NCBI GenBank assembly: GCA_020152595.1
Contig: JAIGNY010001856.1
Span: 1,506,001-1,570,000, forward strand
Direction: 5' to 3'
Source of the DNA: Chiridota heheva
Taxonomy: Eukaryota; Echinodermata; Holothuroidea; Apodida; Chiridotidae
Length of the DNA stretch: 64,000 nt
Shown here: one piece after another, positions 59,219 to 64,000 of the stretch
How the letters are laid out: every line of letters starts with the position of its first letter
Position numbering within the stretch: position 1 is the stretch's first letter
Notes under the pieces: generated by a model
The model's database searches: none
The model's input: only the letters and a program-made list of their open reading frames with translations
Told to the model about the DNA's origin: nothing
Position numbers and translations under genes: made by a program

Positions 59219-59457
59219 CAAGTGTCGGAGGGGAACTAGGTCTGTGCTTAGGAGCCAGTCTCATTACCGTCGGTGAATTTGTAGACTTGCTTGTGACCGG
59301 AAAATACTACGAGTTGCGAGGAATACGACGGTTCCTGGCTAAGAAGAAAGCTCTGATTGATGAGAAGTACAAAGGCAAACCAAAACCATGGTACATACGA
59401 TTTCTAGACTTTTGTGCAAAAATAGGAAAACCAAAGCAGATTGAAAATTCTTCTTAA
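59219..59457 (+). CDS. DEG/ENaC channel exon 8 (TM2, selectivity filter, C-terminus)
   Basis: The acceptor is TTCCATTCACAG. The exon encodes SVGGELGLCLGASLITVGEF, the family's TM2 with the G-A-S selectivity filter (residues 645-647) and the conserved Glu after it, then a basic cytoplasmic tail of about 55 residues ending IENSS and TAA at 59455-59457. The tail lacks a PPxY motif, whereas vertebrate ENaC subunits carry theirs here. Phase 1 in. Confidence 0.96.
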
Positions 59458-60110
59458 ATCGCAAAAGAAGCAATCTTGTCAAGTTTCCCTCTCAGGGAGT
59501 TTTTATCAAGGTACGGACATCACAAGGAATGGAGATGAAGCAGTTCCTCCCCAACATAGGGAAAACTAGTGGCGAAGTGAGTTGAAATGGAAACCCTGCC
59601 CCACCAATTCCTCATAGTGGGGTCTCCACCCTGTATTCCCACAACCCAAAGATTATCATATAAAATGGAGACTTTGTTTTTAAATATTGGGACAGAATAC
59701 AGGAACAAAAGTAGTGTTCAATTGAGTTCATTGGTAATAAAAAACAAAGAATCAAAACTAGTTTCCCTCTGTAATGTCCTCTAAATGTCGACCGGTGCTT
59801 ATATGTGAAACACAGTATATAATGTAAAGGTTTCAAGGAGTGGTCAGACCACCTTCTGACATACAGACTACAGTGTGCAAAGCATACACAAGTTTTATTT
59901 TACCAAAGAGATATTAAAGTTTAAGCACAAACAGATTTGTTCATAGATGACAGGAAGTTACAGCACAAACTTATCATTCCTAAAAGTAATACAGTATTTA
60001 AGAAAAGAATTGTATTAAAAATGTGGTGTTTGAAATTAATGTGTCTCTTAGCAGAATCCAGGAAAGTACATTAAGATTGTTTAGCATTAATGATTTCAAG
60101 ATAATTTAAA
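59458..60110 (+). other. Probable 3' untranslated and downstream region of the channel gene
   Basis: A canonical AATAAA lies at 59736-59741, about 280 nt after the stop, and is the best candidate poly(A) signal. No coding sequence recognised. Confidence 0.45.
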
Positions 60111-60115
60111 GGATA

Positions 60116-60285
60116 TTCTTGTGATATTTCATGTGTATTTATATGAAACAGACAACCGATTACATAATATTACGGTGATATTTTATGTGTATTTATGGGA
60201 AAGAGACAATCGATTATATAATATAAGTGTTATACTTTATGTGTATTTATGGGAAACAGACAATCGATTACATAATCAAGCTGGT
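60116..60285. repeat. Tandem repeat, about 54-bp unit, three copies
   Basis: Units contain TATTT(C/T)ATGTGTATTTAT and GAAACAGACAA(C/T)CGATTA, ending ATAATAT. Confidence 0.85.
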
Positions 60286-60424
60286 GTAAACAAGAGGTTG
60301 ATATCTTAGTCCTCCTTTTTTCCCTAATTAATGAAACATTGCATAACAAACACACTTTGTTAATGTAAAGAATATTTTTAAAAAGAAAAAACTTTCAAAA
60401 TACATCAAGATGTCTTGAAAGAGC

Positions 60425-61185
60425 AACTATGACATGACACTGTTGGATTACAGAGCTATGACATGACACTTTAGAACTACAGAGCTATGACATCACACTG
60501 TTGAACTACAGATCTATGACATCACACCATTGTATTACAGAGCTATGACATCACACTGTTGAATTACAGAGCTATAACATCACACTGTAGAATTACAGAG
60601 CTGTGACATCACCGTCGAAAACAGAGCTATGACATGACACCGTCGAAAAACAGAGCTATGACATGACACTGTTGAAGTACAAATCTATGACATCACACTG
60701 TTGAATTACAGGCCTATGACATCACACTGTAGAATTACAGAGCTGTGACATCACCGTCGAAAAACAGAGCTGTGACATCACCGTCGAAAAACAGAGCTAT
60801 GACATGACACCGTCGAAATACAGAGCTATGACATGACACTGTTGAAGTGCAGATCTATGACATGACACTGTAGAACTACAGACCTATGACAAGACACTTT
60901 AAAACTACAGACCTATGACATGACACTGTAGAAGTAGAGCTATGACATCACACCATTTAATTACAGAGCTGATATGACACTGTTAAATTACAGAGCTATT
61001 ACATCACACTGTAGAATTACAGATCTATGACATCACTGTAGAATTAGAGCTATGACATCACATTGTAGAATTACAGAGCTATGACATGACACTGTTGAAT
61101 TACAGAGCTATTACATCACACTGTTAAATTACAGCTATGACATGACATTGTAGAACTACAGACTTATGATAATCACACTGTAGAT
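60425..61185. repeat. 29/30-bp minisatellite, about 25 copies
   Basis: The unit is ACAGAGCTATGACATCACAC followed by TGTTGAATT, with many variants (TGACATGACAC, CACCGTCGAAA). Each unit has a TGACATCA or TGACATGA word. Confidence 0.92.
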
Positions 61186-61527
61186 AAGTTACTTCACCCA
61201 TCACTTTTCAATACACTAGTTAAAACTTTGAAATGCAAAGAAAACTTAAACTAAATGAATCTGAATTAATTGAAAATTTTCTGGAAAAACAATTGAAAAT
61301 ACAAAGTAAATACAAATTAAATATATAAGATTTTTATTTATTACAGTAAGACTTTTAAAATGAGGTATTTTAACATTTTAAACAATTTCTCTTCAAAATA
61401 TTTACACAAAATTATTCTGATTGGGAAAGGCCAAGCCACTACGTGTCTAGGTTAAAGCTGCAAAATGTTCCACAAAGTACCTAAAATTTGTATAATAGTT
61501 TTAAAGATAAAATCACAAAATTTGAAA

Positions 61528-61702
61528 AAGGTCATCACAATGAGGTCATCACAATGAGGTCATCACAAGAAGGTCATCACAATGAGGTCATCACAATGAG
61601 GTCATCACAATGAGGTCATCACAATGAGGTCATCACAATGAGGTCATCACAATGAAGTCATCACAATAAGGTCATCACAATGAGGTCATCACAACATAGG
61701 CC
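61528..61702. repeat. 14-bp minisatellite (AGGTCATCACAATG), about 12 copies
   Basis: AGGTCATCACAATG is repeated almost perfectly, with single-base variants (AAGAAGG, AATGAAG, AATAAGG). Confidence 0.95.
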
Positions 61703-61709
61703 ATCATGT

Positions 61710-62539
61710 CCTTCATGACCAGAAAATTATTATTGCAGATAATAAATTTAAAAGGAAATTTAGGTTATGAAATAAACTCCAAAATAACATCGCCTTCTCC
61801 TCTCACTCCTAAGATGCTGTTACTATTAAACAAAGCCCTACTATCTATTTACTTGGCACTGAAGAGCACATTTTTCATGATTTTGACACTTTATAAACAC
61901 CAGTGATTGACTTCTCCTGACACCAAGAAACAACACTACCTTGCCTGGAGAATGCAAACAGTTATTGAAAAACATGAAATGAGCAAAAACATTCAAAACT
62001 GAACTTTGAGTAGATTTTTCATTAAGGCCTAATTTGTCATGCATTTAAAAAAATATAAAAAAATCTTACGATTTCCTTCAGCTAATTGAATGCTTAATCT
62101 TGTGCAGAGATTTGACAAAATTGAAGACCCCCACCTGTAGTGAATTATTAAAAGCTGAAGTTAATTTCCTTTAAAAAATTACAGAAAAAGTAAAAAGAAA
62201 AAGTGGAGGCGGTCAATAAAATGTAAATACTTAAAAAAAATAAAAATAACCTTCTGTTCCAAATCTAGTGCAGGATTCCAGGCACTGTACTGGCTGTTTG
62301 GGAAGAAAAGATAAATTTGTATTAAAAAAACAAGGAAAAATATGAAGGGACTGGGAATAAGCATGCATCAACATACTTTGTCCACCCTCTCCACAACCTT
62401 GCTGGGTTATCAATATTTGAAGAAAGACAAGTTACAGACTAAACATGATCACATGACCTACTGGATGGATAGACAGACTGGATGAAGAGTATCATAATAC
62501 AGACTCCCTATCTATATAGCTTTCTACGTAGGTAACAGC
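61710..62539. other. Intergenic AT-rich sequence
   Basis: Only short frames without recognisable motifs. No RNA gene seen. Confidence 0.4.
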
Positions 62540-62700
62540 CAATCATGGTGCACAAGCCTGTACTATCTGATCCCTTATGCCAAGCACCAATCAAGAGGGC
62601 AGCAGGACCCAAAAGTCTTGGTATGATTTGACCAGGAATTAAATGCACAAGCTTTCAGCTAAATAGAGTGTGTTCTACCAATTGAGCATCCCAGGTGGGT
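62540..62700 (-). mobile_element. tRNA-derived SINE
   Basis: On the minus strand GATGCTCAATTGGTAGAACA fits the pol III A-box and CCTGGTCAAATCATACC a degenerate B-box. A non-tRNA body follows (CTTTTGGGTCCTGCTGCCC). Its A-box head is the seed of the adjoining 72-bp array. Confidence 0.65.
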
Positions 62701-64000
62701 AAAAGCTAAATAGATCTGTATTTATAAAGGCTAAATAGAGAGTGTTCTACCAATTGAGCATCCCAGGTGGGTAAAAGCTAAATAGATCTGTATTTATAAA
62801 GGCTAAATAGAGAGTGTTCTACCAATTGAGCATCCCAGGTGGGTAAAAGCTAGATAGATCTGTATTTATAAAGGCTAAATAGAGTGTGTTCTACCAATTG
62901 AGCATCCCAGGTGGGTAAAAGCTAAATAGATCTGTATTTATAAAGGCTAAATAGAGTGTGTTCTACCAATTGAGCATCCCAGGTGGGTAAAAGCTAAATA
63001 GATCTGTATTTATAAAGGCTAAATAGAGAGTGTTCTACCAATTGAGCATCCCAGGTGGGTAAAAGCTAAATAGATCTGTATTTATAAAGGCTAAATAGAA
63101 AGTGTTCTACCAATTAAGCATCCTAGGTGGATAAAAGCTAAATAGATCTGTATTTATGAAGGCTAAATAGAGTGTGTTCTACCAATTAAGCATCCCAGGT
63201 GGGTAAAAGCTAAATAGATCTGTATTTATAAAGGCTAAATAGAGAGTGTTCTACCAATTGAGCATCCCAGGTGGGTAAAAGCTAAATAGATCTGTATTTA
63301 TAAAGGCTAAATAGAGTGTTCTACCAATTAAGCATCCCAGGTGGGTAAAAGCTAAATAGATCTGTATTTATAAAGGCTAAATAGAGAGTGTTCTACCAAT
63401 TGAGCATCCCAGGTGGGTAAAAGCTAAATAGATCTGTATTTATAAAGGCTAAATAGAGAGTGTTCTACCAATTGAGCATCCCAGGTGGGTAAAAGCTAAA
63501 TAGATCTGTATTCATAAAGGCTAAATAGAGAGTGTTCTACCAATTGAGCATTCTAGGTGGGTAAAAGCTAAATAGATCTGTATTCATAAAGGCTAAATAG
63601 AGTGTTCTACCAATTGAGCATTCTAGGTGGGTAAAAGCTAAATAGATCTGTATTCATAAAGGCTAAATAGAGAGTGTTCTACCAATTGAGCATTCTAGGT
63701 GGGTAAAAGCTAAATAGATCTGTATTCATAAAGGCTAAATAGAGAGTGTTCTACCAATTGAGCATTCTAGGTGGGTAAAAGCTAGATAGATCTGTATTCA
63801 TAAAGGCTAAATAGAGTGTGTTCTACCAATTAAGCATCCTAGGTGGGTAAAAGCTAAATAGATCTGTATTTATAAAGGCTAAATAGAGAGTGTTCTACCA
63901 ATTAAGCATCCTAGGTGGGTAAAAGCTAAATAGATCTGTATTCATAAAGGCTAAATAGAGTGTTCTACCAATTGAGCATCCCAGGTGGGTAAAAGCTAAA
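62656..64000. repeat. 70/72-bp minisatellite containing a SINE head, about 19 copies, open at the right edge
   Basis: The unit reads GTTCTACCAATTGAGCATCC, CAGGTGGGTAAAAGCTAAAT, AGATCTGTATTTATAAAGGC and TAAATAGAGAGT. Its first part is the reverse complement of the A-box head of the neighbouring SINE. Variants (CATTCTAGG, GTATTCATAA) cluster towards the right end. The array continues beyond the window. Confidence 0.95.

Overview
This window is animal genomic DNA: AT-rich, intron-rich and loaded with mobile elements and minisatellites. Metazoan gene content, a Polinton/Maverick, tRNA-derived SINEs, and retrotransposon 3' tails rich in GCGCTAT and AAAGCGC motifs suggest a marine invertebrate, quite possibly an echinoderm. 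That placement is inferred from style, not proven.

Two host genes are recognisable. At the left edge, on the minus strand (312-1056), is the first coding exon of a LARP1-like protein. From 10303 to 59457 on the plus strand lies a complete DEG/ENaC sodium-channel gene. I assembled it as eight exons with canonical GT-AG junctions and matching phases: 10303-11087, 32211-32781, 48985-49083, 52451-52607, 53055-53111, 55912-56050, 57482-57573 and 59219-59457. They encode 712 residues: a long cytoplasmic N-terminus with a PPxYxxL motif and the HG gating motif, TM1, a cysteine-rich extracellular domain, and TM2 with a GAS selectivity filter.

Almost everything else sits in the introns of that gene. 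Intron 1 (21.1 kb) holds a decayed Polinton (about 12.74-26.56 kb) with integrase, packaging ATPase, major capsid protein, a candidate minor capsid protein and several conserved Polinton genes. No DNA polymerase B or protease is visible. The same intron has a nested truncated non-LTR element inside the Polinton, an RTE-like non-LTR element (27.8-29.8 kb), a TTAA-flanked MITE and a long inverted repeat. Intron 2 (16.2 kb) holds three large satellites: a 13-bp array (33.97-35.74 kb), a 40-bp array (37.26-42.29 kb) and a 46-bp array (42.75-47.56 kb). Introns 3-7 hold fold-back repeats, a (TCC)n tract, an I/Jockey-like non-LTR element and further minisatellites. Downstream of the gene come three small arrays, then a tRNA-derived SINE and a 72-bp array that runs off the right edge.

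A recurring theme is satellites born from functional sequence: a Polinton coding segment (55/56 bp), a retrotransposon endonuclease (30 bp), a retrotransposon 3' tail (46 bp), a SINE promoter head (72 bp) and the splice donor of channel exon 7 (42 bp). A second theme is a 12-bp half-site palindrome, GTCCTGACGGAC, recurring at Polinton gene boundaries.
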